A stretch of DNA of 14,686 bases from Thermoplasmata archaeon (GCA_021797025.1 JAKAAK010000054.1:1-14686); one strand, 5' to 3'. Shown: positions 1 through 8,454, counted from the first letter of the stretch. The notes: a model not told the origin generated them from the sequence alone. Program-made: numbers and translations.

Positions 1-1
1 G

Positions 2-76
2 GCCTCGAAGGTCAAATATACCAACAACCGCCTCCGATTCTCACAGCTATATCGTCATATAGCTGAGGCTAAATAA
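2..76 (+). CDS. C-terminal tail of an unidentified ORF (partial, possibly a transposase)
   Basis: Reading from base 2, 24 sense codons run in one frame to a TAA at 74-76, ending in ...RLRFSQLYRHIAEAK. The stretch is visibly richer in G and C than the neighbouring DNA and is basic. The adjoining minus-strand gene is cut off at this junction, so I infer that this is the end of an inserted element, perhaps a transposase. I do not recognise the family, and nothing upstream is visible. Another open frame from base 1 ends at 64-66, so the reading frame itself is not certain. A palindrome (44-65) lies inside the coding stretch. Confidence 0.35.
   Translation, partial: ASKVKYTNNRLRFSQLYRHIAEAK
44..65. 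repeat. Perfect 9-bp inverted repeat (hairpin)
   Basis: The arms CAGCTATAT (44-52) and ATATAGCTG (57-65) are exact reverse complements around a 4-base loop, CGTC. It lies just inside the end of the partial + strand ORF and a few bases from the end of the truncated minus-strand gene. It could be a hairpin near the end of a mobile element or chance structure. There is no adjoining T tract to make a convincing terminator. Confidence 0.45.
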
Positions 77-779
77 GGTTTTTCATGATTTCTGATTTGT
101 AAAGTTTATCCTGCCTGTAATCAAGTACCTTCAATTGTTTGTCATATTCCCAGAACTTTTTCCATGTTGAAGGATCCTCCAGATCTCCTGTATAAATTAT
201 GGTTCTTTTATTATCCGCCGCAGTTAAAACCACTTTATTTTCGTAACTATCAGCAACAATGCCCAGACCTGCAGGTATTTCTTTCCCGAATACATATTCA
301 CCGTTAGTATAAACGGCATTTGAACTATGGTTATTATCACCTACTTTTTCATTCCTGTTTTCCTTAATTATATAAAAACCGTCTGCCTTGAAGATAATGT
401 CATGTATAAATCCATTTTCTTCATATATTATTTCCTTTTTCCTGAATACTTTCAGAGTACCTGAATCCTTTCCGGTAGTTTCGAACAATGCCACCCTATC
501 TCCATTATTCTCGGGCTTGATCCATACTATAATACCATCAGTAGAATAAATGACATCATCGTTGACTACTAAATTGTTCTGCCCGTTATTTATAGATATA
601 TAGCATATTTTGTTTTTTGTCATGCATACACTTTTCATCTTTTCTGTGAATACATACGGTCGAATAACGGAGGCTATATCTTTGTAATATCCTGCAAACT
701 TTTCTCTGGTTATATCTGTCTGATCCTTTGCATATTTTATGGAATTCTTATCCATTACCTCAAAGTTAAAATTATTCAT
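69..779 (-). pseudogene. Truncated prolyl-oligopeptidase-like (S9A) N-terminal propeller fragment
   Basis: The reading frame gives 236 residues from ATG at 777-779 (starts MNNFNF). An upstream ATG at 905 would overlap the preceding gene by about 60 bases. The later start is preferred because a TATA-like box sits 22-31 nt upstream at 801-810. The sequence is a run of short beta-strand/turn units with hydrophilic loops and a late TGDLEDPSTWKKFWEYDK segment. This resembles the beta-propeller of archaeal prolyl endopeptidases, which normally exceed 600 residues and end in an alpha/beta-hydrolase domain with Ser-Asp-His. No GxSxGG motif or hydrolase domain is present. The frame stops at TAG (69-71), exactly where the unrelated + strand ORF tail begins, so the 3' two-thirds was probably lost to an insertion or deletion. 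The fragment should be catalytically dead. The family call rests on overall resemblance only; an unrelated propeller protein is possible. Confidence 0.55.
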
Positions 780-800
780 ATTTTCAATATATTGAATGAA

Positions 801-810
801 TTTATATAAA
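801..810 (-). promoter_or_regulatory. TATA box for the S9A-like fragment
   Basis: TTTATATAAA, identical on both strands, lies 22-31 nt upstream of the ATG at 779, in the gap after the nuclease-helicase gene. The spacing suits a leaderless archaeal transcript and supports the MNNFNF start. Confidence 0.5.
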
Positions 811-843
811 AATTTAGTACAGTAATAGTTATATGCAACTTGA

Positions 844-2655
844 TTAAAGCAGGCTCTTAATATATTTTCCCGTTTCCTCGTCCTCGCAGAATACGTATGT
901 TCCATGAATGCCCCTCGTTAGCAGTATTCTATATCTGTTAACCAGAAGATTTATAGCTGTATTGTAGGAATTCATATCTCCATCCTTACCCTTATAGAAA
1001 GATTTCTTGATCTCAAAATCCTCACAGTTATCTCCAAGAATCCATTTATTGCCACGCCAGACGAGGTCCCGCCCCCAGATAACACCGGTATAATCTGCCT
1101 CGAATCCCTGGGCACCATAAACAGATGCACAGCTATCTAGCCTGTTTGAATTCCCGCCAACCCAGAACGGGGCATAATCTTTCTTCGGATTCATGAGCCA
1201 ACGGATTCTGGTATCTGTATTTTTGTATATGTCAAGGCCCGACCTCAGAGGATAACCGATACGCAGATTGTCAGGAGATCCCGGATTCTGTAGGTCTCCC
1301 CTTGCTTCTGTAAATGAGGCTACCAGTGCTGATTTTTTACCCTCTGCTATTCTTCTTCTCAACTCTTCCAGCATATCATCAATATTGCAGAAAGGTCTAA
1401 AATCATAATACATATGGAATTCTGGGGATTTCCCTGCCAGGAGTTCGTTCACAAAGTTTCCATATTCGTTTCCATTACGGTATAGCCCTTTGAGGCTTAT
1501 TTCTACTGGACTATTCAGGTATTTTGTAAAGTTTTGAGCTGTGCCCTGCTCCCTCTTTCCCAGAATCTGTGAATCATCATAAAAGAATACAGATATATCA
1601 GCAACATTACCGGCATTGATTATATTGTCAATGGTCATTCTCTGTGCCTCATCAAATATGGCGATTTTATACTTTACTGGAAAATCATTGTCTGCAACTC
1701 CTGGATTACCGGGCCTTCCTGTTGAATAATATTTTATCAGGGTAGAAAGCCCGGGATTTATACCATCAAGCATTTTTCTCAGGGATTCTACCATCCTGTT
1801 ATTCCTGTAGGCAAGGACGGATTGTTTCTCCAGTGCCAGCGATCTCAAGAGGAGATTTATAGCCATTAATGTTTTTCCAGAACCCGGACCTCCGTGTATC
1901 ACATAATTACCTGAAACATCATTCCTTAGATCATCAATAATTTCCTCGTAGGGAATAAGCTGTTCATTGTAGAGGCCGTATCCTTCAGATGCCAGGGCTT
2001 TCATCGCACCATTTTTTATATCGTTAAAATATGATTTAACCGCATCGAACAGGCTCTTGTTCTGCACATACTTTCCACTCAGGAATAAGGAGGCCGATTT
2101 CTCATCGAATCCCGGATCGAGATTCTTTCTGAGTTTATCGATAAGGCAGTTTTCGTTATTCCTGAAGTATACCTTTTCAGAGTACCTGTTCTGATTATTA
2201 ATATTATACAGGATTACCAGTGAATCGATAGAAAAATTATTTATGTTCTCAACACCGTATCTGATTTTCCCCTCATAATTCATAACCTGGTAGACCGGAT
2301 TCACTTCTTTCTTTCCATCAGCATCTACAAAATAATCACTGGCAGTATTTACCATTTTCCTCCATCCCTTCATTTCAATTATAGTCAGGTTTGGGTCTGT
2401 AGATTTGCCGATAAGTATGGCATCTGCTCTTTCACCACCGGCCGGGATTATATATTCCAGCACTATTCCCTTTTTATCCAGTTGATTTATAATTTTATGA
2501 AGGTAATCAATAGAGCCTTTCCAGGAGTTACGAATGAAAATTCCCGGTTCTACACCGTATAATTCACGATAATTTTTTGATAGCATTTCCGAGAAATCAA
2601 AATTCTCATAATCATCTAAAAAGGACTTTGTATTATTATAATAGAGATAATTCAT
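844..2655 (-). CDS. PD-(D/E)XK-like nuclease + DUF2075 (Schlafen-type) helicase protein
   Basis: The 603-residue soluble protein appears to have two parts. The N-terminal part (about residues 30-215) contains ERADAILIG with D78, followed by LTIIEMKGW with E94-x-K96. This is the D...ExK layout of PD-(D/E)XK nucleases. The C-terminal part (about 225-603) is a P-loop helicase-like DUF2075 domain. It has a Q-motif-like NEQLIPYEEI (230-239), Walker A GGPGSGKT (255-262, K261), Walker B IFDEAQ (333-338), YGAQGFEADYTG (513-524), and NRYRILLTRG (573-582, arginine-finger-type motif VI). All the key residues are in place, so the ATPase looks active. It probably acts on DNA or RNA in the cytoplasm. Homologous DUF2075 proteins are often found in defence or mobile regions, but the substrate is unknown. 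The ATG at 2653-2655 has a TATA box 20-30 nt upstream (2675-2685). It is divergent from a kinase-like gene. The DUF2075 call is firm; the nuclease call is motif-level. Confidence 0.82.
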   Translation of the reverse strand: MNYLYYNNTKSFLDDYENFDFSEMLSKNYRELYGVEPGIFIRNSWKGSIDYLHKIINQLDKKGIVLEYIIPAGGERADAILIGKSTDPNLTIIEMKGWRKMVNTASDYFVDADGKKEVNPVYQVMNYEGKIRYGVENINNFSIDSLVILYNINNQNRYSEKVYFRNNENCLIDKLRKNLDPGFDEKSASLFLSGKYVQNKSLFDAVKSYFNDIKNGAMKALASEGYGLYNEQLIPYEEIIDDLRNDVSGNYVIHGGPGSGKTLMAINLLLRSLALEKQSVLAYRNNRMVESLRKMLDGINPGLSTLIKYYSTGRPGNPGVADNDFPVKYKIAIFDEAQRMTIDNIINAGNVADISVFFYDDSQILGKREQGTAQNFTKYLNSPVEISLKGLYRNGNEYGNFVNELLAGKSPEFHMYYDFRPFCNIDDMLEELRRRIAEGKKSALVASFTEARGDLQNPGSPDNLRIGYPLRSGLDIYKNTDTRIRWLMNPKKDYAPFWVGGNSNRLDSCASVYGAQGFEADYTGVIWGRDLVWRGNKWILGDNCEDFEIKKSFYKGKDGDMNSYNTAINLLVNRYRILLTRGIHGTYVFCEDEETGKYIKSLL

Positions 2656-2674
2656 TATAAAGATAATTGCATTG

Positions 2675-2685
2675 TTTATATATTT
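2675..2685 (-). promoter_or_regulatory. TATA box for the nuclease-DUF2075 gene
   Basis: On the minus strand AAATATATAAA lies 20-30 nt upstream of the ATG at 2655, fitting a leaderless transcript. The box falls inside the longest possible version of the divergent + strand ORF (TTG at 2672). This is one reason to start that gene further downstream. Confidence 0.55.
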
Positions 2686-2743
2686 GTTTTGGCTACTGGC
2701 CCTTAAAATTTTATTTTATGGAATTTCGATACTGCAGCATAAA

Positions 2744-2755
2744 GATTTATTTGAT
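2744..2755 (+). promoter_or_regulatory. Possible TATA box for the APH-like kinase gene
   Basis: GATTTATTTGAT lies 19-30 nt ahead of the GTG at 2774. It is weaker than the other boxes in this window. A second AT-rich run (2705-2720) is an alternative. Confidence 0.3.
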
Positions 2756-2773
2756 ACACTGTTACAGGATATT

Positions 2774-3682
2774 GTGGAAAACGCCATTAACTTTATCTTT
2801 GAGATTTCAAAAAACTTCCCCGATATTATTATAAAAAAATATTACAGGATAGATACAGGCTGGATGAATCGAATAATCATTGTAAACGATGATACAGTAT
2901 TTAGATTTCCCAGGACGGGTGCTGGAATCAAAAAGCTCGCATCAGAATTGAAATTATTATCCCTACTGAAAGGTGCTCCGGTTAAACTGCCTGAATACAA
3001 ATTTATTCATATGGAAGAGCCGTATTTCGCAGGATATAAAATTATTAGGGGCGATACACTGGATAATGCAAAATCCCTGGGTAGGTCAGTACTGGATGAT
3101 TTTATGTCCCTACTGAATTACATGGGGACATTCAGAAGTGATTTACTTAATGGTACTTTAATTCCGGTATATAACAGCAATACCTGGATAGAATATGAAA
3201 AATCTTTGATCAATTCTTTTAGGAGTACACTGGAATTATATACCGGAATAGAATATTTCCAGGAAATTTTGGATCTCTTTGATATATCTATGTTAGAACT
3301 AAACGATAAAGATATATCATTGATACACGGAGATCTTTCCAGAGGAAATGTTATCTTAAATAGAAAACACAGCAGAGTTAATGGAGTTATAGACTGGTCA
3401 GATGCATCTTACGGAGACAGGGCATTAGACATAGCTGCTATTCTTGAAGGTTTCTCCCTGAAATACCTGCCTAATATGCTGTCAAATTTTAGCAAAGATT
3501 TCTCTTCGAGAGCATTCAAAAGAATACTGTTTTATCGCCTTGTTTCACCACTTTACAGGGCATATTTTCTGGAAAAGACCGGAAAGAAAGATGAGGCAAA
3601 AGAATTATGCATGGAAATAATAAATAATAAGAATTCAAAAACGCTGGGAAATCAGATCACAAATATTAGTGGAAATTTCTGA
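2774..3682 (+). CDS. Aminoglycoside phosphotransferase (APH)-family kinase-like protein
   Basis: About 302 residues with the APH/choline-kinase fold signature. Near the N-terminus are DTGWMNR and VFRFPR (about 27-47), the nucleotide-binding lobe. The catalytic loop HGDLSRGN (185-192) has D187 as catalytic base and N192 for metal binding. The metal-binding segment IDWSDA (206-211) contains D207 and is followed by DRALDIA, typical of the family. The protein should transfer phosphate from ATP to a small hydroxylated molecule; the family name does not imply antibiotic resistance. The frame is open from a TTG at 2672, but that version would begin with an unusual hydrophobic stretch and contain the divergent gene's promoter. 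The GTG at 2774 gives the usual short lead-in before NFPD and has a TATA-like run upstream. The divergent arrangement with the nuclease-helicase may be coincidence or shared regulation. Confidence 0.8.
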   Translation: MENAINFIFEISKNFPDIIIKKYYRIDTGWMNRIIIVNDDTVFRFPRTGAGIKKLASELKLLSLLKGAPVKLPEYKFIHMEEPYFAGYKIIRGDTLDNAKSLGRSVLDDFMSLLNYMGTFRSDLLNGTLIPVYNSNTWIEYEKSLINSFRSTLELYTGIEYFQEILDLFDISMLELNDKDISLIHGDLSRGNVILNRKHSRVNGVIDWSDASYGDRALDIAAILEGFSLKYLPNMLSNFSKDFSSRAFKRILFYRLVSPLYRAYFLEKTGKKDEAKELCMEIINNKNSKTLGNQITNISGNF

Positions 3683-3978
3683 TTCATTAACCTTTAATAT
3701 TTCTTATACAGCACAGTCTTATTAATATTTCTATTTTAAATTAAAATATTCAGTACACTCAATGATTCATACACATGCTACAGAAACATTTCTGAAATTT
3801 TGTAAAACCTATGAATACACATATTTAAATAGATAAATATAAATTTTAATTTTTTTAGCAACAGAATGGGTTAAAAAATAGTAACAGATAACCAGTAAAA
3901 CACATGCTCAGGAGTAATTAAACATTGCATTTTCTGGATATCTATATATCTGTAACAGCACTAATCCCGCAGATATAT
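3683..3978. other. Intergenic region, AT-rich, no convincing gene
   Basis: About 300 bases between the kinase and the transporter. It holds a small perfect palindrome CAGAAA-CA-TTTCTG (3781-3794), a 9-base direct repeat ACACATGCT (3771-3779 and 3900-3908), and an AT-rich tract with a T run (about 3818-3857). The tract could be a terminator for the kinase or a distant promoter. A 24-codon ORF (3762-3836) is too short to support. GGAG at 3911-3914 precedes a TTG (3925) that would extend the transporter. Confidence 0.4.
3942..3950 (+). promoter_or_regulatory. Possible TATA box for the EamA transporter
   Basis: CTATATAT lies roughly 29-37 nt before the ATG at 3979. That is slightly long for a strictly leaderless transcript but compatible with a short leader. 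If translation really starts at the TTG at 3925, this would be coding sequence instead. Confidence 0.3.
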
Positions 3979-4857
3979 ATGCTGGAGATACTCATACCGG
4001 CCTTTGTACTGATCATCTGGACTGCGTCCAATACATTAATTAAAAGCCTAACAGGAAAAATGGAGAGTGATAATATTGCATTAATTGTAATAGGTGCCGG
4101 AATAGTACCGATGACCCTATCAATATTCATGACACCGCATCTGGATATTGCAGAAACTACATTATTTTTAGGTGTAACCTCAGGGATATTCCTCAGCCTG
4201 GGGTATATACTATTTTATAAATCCCTTAAAGGAGAAAACCTGGGAAGTGCCGGCGTAACCATAAATATGCAGCAAATAATTGTAATATCATTCAGCCTTT
4301 TAGTCCTCAAGGAAACAGTATCATCCCTGATACTCCCTGCTGTTATACTGATACTGATAGGTTCTATGATGGTTACAATCAAAAATGGATTTAAAATCAA
4401 CAGATACCTCATGCTTGCAGCACTCGCCAATATAATATGGGGAATATATTACATGCCCCTCTCCTTTGCCATATTATCACTGCATTCATCTGTAATGCCA
4501 TTGCTCATAGCAAGGACATCCGGATTCATAATGACCTTCATTGCCTTTGAGACACTTTTCATGTACAGGCGCATGAAGCAGAGGCATATAACATCTGTAA
4601 CCACTCCTAATTATAAGGCTAAACTGTCCTTTACACTGATGCTTGCTGTTGTCGCTGGAATACTGGACGGATCGGGAAACGTATTCTACGCTTTATCCAT
4701 ATCCCAGGGTGCACTCGTGCTGGCTGGTGCCCTGGTTGCAATGCTTCCGGCAACCCTGGCACTTTCAGGTAAATTTCTCTTCAAGGAGAAGTTGAGTTCA
4801 AAACAGTATATAGGAGTTCTTCTGTCTGTTGCCGGTGCACTTCTAATAGCATTATAA
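3979..4857 (+). CDS. EamA/DMT-superfamily multi-pass membrane transporter
   Basis: 292 residues from the ATG at 3979, or 310 from a TTG at 3925. Hydrophobic segments spread over the whole length fit the 2 x 5 helix plan of drug/metabolite transporters. The halves end in matching units: LLVLKETVSS followed by a G-containing helix (about 107-135), and FLFKEKLSSKQYIG followed by GVLLSVAGALLIAL (about 267-292). This glutamate-plus-terminal-helix repeat is the mark of paired EamA domains. The basic loop at about 196-215 separates the halves. It would export or import a small metabolite through the cytoplasmic membrane; the substrate cannot be read. The ATG is preferred because EamA proteins usually begin right at the first helix. 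It stands alone in its orientation and converges on the next gene with 29 bases between stops. Confidence 0.8.
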   Translation: MLEILIPAFVLIIWTASNTLIKSLTGKMESDNIALIVIGAGIVPMTLSIFMTPHLDIAETTLFLGVTSGIFLSLGYILFYKSLKGENLGSAGVTINMQQIIVISFSLLVLKETVSSLILPAVILILIGSMMVTIKNGFKINRYLMLAALANIIWGIYYMPLSFAILSLHSSVMPLLIARTSGFIMTFIAFETLFMYRRMKQRHITSVTTPNYKAKLSFTLMLAVVAGILDGSGNVFYALSISQGALVLAGALVAMLPATLALSGKFLFKEKLSSKQYIGVLLSVAGALLIAL

Positions 4858-4886
4858 GAATAAAAAATTAAATTATGAATTTATTT

Positions 4887-5990
4887 TCAGTGCACAACAA
4901 AAACTAAAGTTAATATAATTACTGGAATAGCTATTAGCGCTGCCATTATGGCTATTCCTACCGGATGCCCCATGTTGAATGTAAATCCTACACCGAACCT
5001 TTTAGGAACAAGAATCCTGCCATCGTTTCTATTTACATATATTACCCCGCCCTTCCAGTATTTATCATCGTCAGATGTATCCCTTACAGACTGTTTATTT
5101 TCCTCAGATGGTACACTGCCCCTGATTCTGACATTGCTGCCTCCCTGTCCGGTAGTAAAAGATATAATCATTACGGCTACCGCCATTGCCATAACAGGTG
5201 CTATAAGTATAGCTATGTTTAAATTATGAATTAATCCCCATTCTTCAAAACTGGAAAGGCCAAATGTAATATTCATAAATACAGGTATTATCGAAATCAA
5301 AATGACCATTCTGTGCCTGAAGATATTTGTTCTTTCGCCTGCATGTTTAACTGCTGTATCCTCCCTTATAGAAGTCCTGCTGATTGCATAGGCAAGGATA
5401 ATAATAAATACAGTGGTGATCGCACCGATTACTGGAACAAGGAATACAGACAGTACTGTTTTGCTGGAGTAAGCGTTTGGCAAACCGTTGGCACCGAAAT
5501 GTGTTGGAAATACTGATGGTATATGTGGGTAATAGAATATGCCGATAGCGAAGATTATCAGAATTATGAGAATTCCCGGCAGTGCATATATAAATGGAAA
5601 GTTACTTCCCGAAGCGATTACAAACTGGCCAGTTACAACTTCCTTACTGCCCTCAAACCAGTTTTCCTGCTTCTTTATTTTCAGCAATCTGTAATGTTCA
5701 GCAAAGTATACAGAAAATCCCAGAATAAGAATAATCGGTAACATGGCTACTGTAAAAGCAGTAATGCCATTCAGGGCAACATCCAGAGAGATCATTGCAA
5801 GTGTAATTATTACTACTGATGCTGCATATACATGCTTAGCGTTCCTGATACTACCAGAATTAATTTTATCCAATGGAGTCCTTACCCCGAAATTTATGGA
5901 TTTTTCGGTCATATATGGCACAAAAGCTAAGAAAAAGCCTACCACAAGCGATACGAATATTTCAATCTCGGCAAACGTATTTAGTGACAT
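4887..5990 (-). CDS. DUF1648/DUF5808 integral membrane protein
   Basis: 367 residues with about eight hydrophobic helices (roughly 7-27, 53-73, 76-98, 137-155, 180-203, 227-247, 258-280, 343-365). Residues 154-177 (PHIPSVFPTHFG, then GLPNAYSSK) match the DUF1648 signature, also seen in SdpI-type immunity and signalling membrane proteins. Residues 308-343 (DDKYWKGGVIYVNRNDGR, then VPKRFGVGFTFNMG) match DUF5808. A conserved FGVRTP lies after the first helix (34-39). The molecular function is unknown; the SdpI link suggests, without proving, a part in sensing or resisting membrane stress. The ATG at 5988-5990 has a TATA-like box 25-34 nt upstream. The gene is complete and tail-to-tail with the EamA gene. 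Confidence 0.78.
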   Translation of the reverse strand: MSLNTFAEIEIFVSLVVGFFLAFVPYMTEKSINFGVRTPLDKINSGSIRNAKHVYAASVVIITLAMISLDVALNGITAFTVAMLPIILILGFSVYFAEHYRLLKIKKQENWFEGSKEVVTGQFVIASGSNFPFIYALPGILIILIIFAIGIFYYPHIPSVFPTHFGANGLPNAYSSKTVLSVFLVPVIGAITTVFIIILAYAISRTSIREDTAVKHAGERTNIFRHRMVILISIIPVFMNITFGLSSFEEWGLIHNLNIAILIAPVMAMAVAVMIISFTTGQGGSNVRIRGSVPSEENKQSVRDTSDDDKYWKGGVIYVNRNDGRILVPKRFGVGFTFNMGHPVGIAIMAALIAIPVIILTLVFVVH

Positions 5991-6012
5991 TTAATCAAGC
6001 ACCTTTTTATGT

Positions 6013-6026
6013 TCTATATATTATAG
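6013..6026 (-). promoter_or_regulatory. TATA box for the DUF1648/DUF5808 gene
   Basis: The run CTATAATATATAGA on the minus strand is centred about 29 nt upstream of the ATG at 5990. It lies in the 137-base gap after the YVTN gene, which indicates an independent promoter. Confidence 0.5.
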
Positions 6027-6127
6027 AATATTATAATAGTTTCTACTGTAGGATATGTCTATTTTTATACGTACATTATAAGCTTTAATTCCGGTTCCCG
6101 GATTATTCTGAGACCCGATAAAAATTT

Positions 6128-8434
6128 TTAATTGTTTTTATATCTATGTTTGACATAATAATATACATATAAGGTACCCATTATAAACCCAGCGGATATA
6201 AAAATAAGTTCTGTCAGGAAAACGTTCATGTTATACCAGTTCCTGTATTCTATATTTATGATAACATTATCTCCTGATATTTTTACAGTACCTACAGGAT
6301 ATTTAACATTTCTATGATATGCGGTATCAACATCATACCTGTAAGTACCGTTATTCACCGCCACGACACATTCCCTGCTAAATGAGTGTGGGAAGCTTTT
6401 ATCATCAAAGGTCAGGTAATGTGGCATTTTTGCATTAAAATTATGGAAAACAATGGTAACGTTGTAACACACAGTGTTAAGGTTCTGGATTGTGCCTGAA
6501 CCGGAACTGGCAATGTATATGGAATTCGTAGAGCTGATATACAGGGATGATGTACCACGTGAACCTGTTTCAATGCATTTCATGAAGTGTTCTGATGAAG
6601 TATTCACCGAAACTATGTTATTCCCGGAGAGGACGTAGAGAAAATGATTATAGGTATCAAGTATTATCTGTGAACCACAGTATGTTGAATAAACAAAGGA
6701 TGATATGAATTTGTTTGTACCCGGATCAAAAACGCACATTGTTCCATTATTAATATTTGTTGTATAAATCATATTATCCTCAATATCATAAAGTATGCAG
6801 GCTGGATTATGGCTATAATTACCCGCTCTATTTATAATTGTAATATTAGAATTCATAACGTATAAACTATTATTATAACAGGTGGTGACCACATATACAT
6901 TATTGTTTTCTGTATCCAGAGTAAATCCCCGAATATTTCCATTCAGGGATGTTATACCTGTTATTTTATTATCTCTGGTATCTATTAATGTTATATTTTT
7001 TGAACAATAGCTCGCAATATAAAGATTGTTACCGGCAGGGTTTAACAGGATTTTTGTTGGATCAGAGGGCATTGATATGTTATTTACGACCCCATTATTT
7101 AAGGCGTTTATTACGGATATATCACCGGAATCAGTATTGGCAACGTATAAACGATTATTGTAACTATCAAAGGCAATTCCATCAGGGTTTTTACCCACTT
7201 TTATTGTACCTATTATTTTTTCATCTTTATTCATAATCAGTACATTGTTTGCGCACCGGTTTGTTATATAGATATTTCCGTTGAGGGAATCGTATGCCAT
7301 GTGTTCAGGATGATCCCGCACCAGAATCTTATTGTAAATATTAGAATTTGTTGCATTTAAAACATAAATATAGGTGGAAGCAGATGAGATTACATATATA
7401 GCATCGAGTTTTTTGATGAATAAACCTGATACAGGTTTTATAACACCTGTAATATTCTCTATCAGCCGTCTTTCATGCAGAACTGATATTTGATTAGCTG
7501 AGTTATCAAATAGATACGCATTATCATTTATGACATCAAAAACCTCTGACTGAGCCTTCTCCTTAGTATTTATATTCCCGGTGATCTCAAATGTTGCCGG
7601 ATTAATATAAACTATATTTCCAGATCCCGTTATTACATTTAAGAGACCGGTTTCTTTATTCAATATAATTCCCTGTGGGTCTCTTTCCGGTTTCAACATA
7701 ATATTTTTCGTTATCCTATTTAATGTCGTATTTATTACGGTTATATTGGACGATCCACGGTTTGCAACAAAGAGTAAATCTAAATTTCTGTCAAAATACA
7801 TATTGTCAGGATAATGCCCAACGTCGATGCTTTGCACTGTTTTATCAGTTAATGTATTAATAACAGTTATATTCCCATCCCTGTACCATGGGGCAGAATT
7901 ACATCTACTACTGGTAACATACAATTCTTTATTTGTATTACTATAGGATAGGGCAACAGGATCATATCCCACATAAATATTCTTAACAACCCGATTCGAC
8001 TGCGTATTTATTACGGATACGCTGTTTGAGGAATAATCGGCTACGTATATATTGTGATTGAATTTATCGTATACAATGTCCCTGGGAGATGAAACACCCG
8101 GGATGAATTTAATGATACGATTATTCACAGGGTTAACTACATATATAAAATTTGGAGAGTAGCCTGACAGATAAATGTATCCGTTGAGGCTATTATAAGC
8201 CACGTCATGGGATTCTTTAACAGGTGCATAATTAGAATAAGTTCCATTTATCGATGAATTCTGGAATAAATTGAGTGTACCGGCAATCAAGCCTGATGTG
8301 TATTTTTTTCCCGGGTCATTTAAGTATTGAATATCGACGTTTCCGCCGTTCTGGTAATTCATAATTGAAATTGTGGATAATATCATAATTATGACAAAGA
8401 ATACAGCAACGGTTATCTTGATTTTCCTGTACAC
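6128..8434 (-). CDS. Membrane-anchored YVTN-type beta-propeller surface protein
   Basis: 768 residues from the GTG at 8432-8434; a TTG at 8450-8452 would add six. A basic YRKIKI leads into one hydrophobic helix (about 5-24). The bulk (about 74-655) consists of 14 repeats of about 42 residues, each with a strand like NIYVADYSSNSVSVIN followed by a P-containing turn. These are YVTN/LVIVD-type blades, and 14 suggests two seven-bladed propellers. A beta-sandwich-like unit follows (about 656-735), with NGTYRYDV near its end, similar to domains at the ends of Thermoplasmatales surface proteins. A second helix (about 737-760) and KHRYKNN end the protein. Positive charges at both ends place the propellers outside the cell. 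NxS/T sites are abundant, fitting glycosylation. Its role is probably cell-surface binding or adhesion; no enzymatic motif is seen. A TATA-like run at 8455-8466 fits the GTG start. Confidence 0.83.
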   Translation of the reverse strand: MYRKIKITVAVFFVIIMILSTISIMNYQNGGNVDIQYLNDPGKKYTSGLIAGTLNLFQNSSINGTYSNYAPVKESHDVAYNSLNGYIYLSGYSPNFIYVVNPVNNRIIKFIPGVSSPRDIVYDKFNHNIYVADYSSNSVSVINTQSNRVVKNIYVGYDPVALSYSNTNKELYVTSSRCNSAPWYRDGNITVINTLTDKTVQSIDVGHYPDNMYFDRNLDLLFVANRGSSNITVINTTLNRITKNIMLKPERDPQGIILNKETGLLNVITGSGNIVYINPATFEITGNINTKEKAQSEVFDVINDNAYLFDNSANQISVLHERRLIENITGVIKPVSGLFIKKLDAIYVISSASTYIYVLNATNSNIYNKILVRDHPEHMAYDSLNGNIYITNRCANNVLIMNKDEKIIGTIKVGKNPDGIAFDSYNNRLYVANTDSGDISVINALNNGVVNNISMPSDPTKILLNPAGNNLYIASYCSKNITLIDTRDNKITGITSLNGNIRGFTLDTENNNVYVVTTCYNNSLYVMNSNITIINRAGNYSHNPACILYDIEDNMIYTTNINNGTMCVFDPGTNKFISSFVYSTYCGSQIILDTYNHFLYVLSGNNIVSVNTSSEHFMKCIETGSRGTSSLYISSTNSIYIASSGSGTIQNLNTVCYNVTIVFHNFNAKMPHYLTFDDKSFPHSFSRECVVAVNNGTYRYDVDTAYHRNVKYPVGTVKISGDNVIINIEYRNWYNMNVFLTELIFISAGFIMGTLYVYYYVKHRYKNN

Positions 8435-8454
8435 GTATAATATATAAGTCAAAA

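Noticed and set aside
780..905. N-terminal extension of the peptidase fragment from ATG 905
   Set aside because: It overlaps the end of the helicase gene and has no promoter in place, while ATG 779 has a well-spaced TATA box.
2672..2773. N-terminal extension of the APH-like kinase from a TTG
   Set aside because: The extension is hydrophobic, unlike the family, and includes the divergent gene's TATA box; the GTG at 2774 fits better.
4948..5994. Several + strand ORFs of 67-93 codons opposite the DUF1648 gene
   Set aside because: All are antisense shadows of a gene with two recognisable domains.
6949..7236. 95-codon + strand ORF inside the YVTN gene
   Set aside because: Its Tyr/Leu-rich composition comes from the complement of the repeat strands; the minus-strand gene is clearly real.
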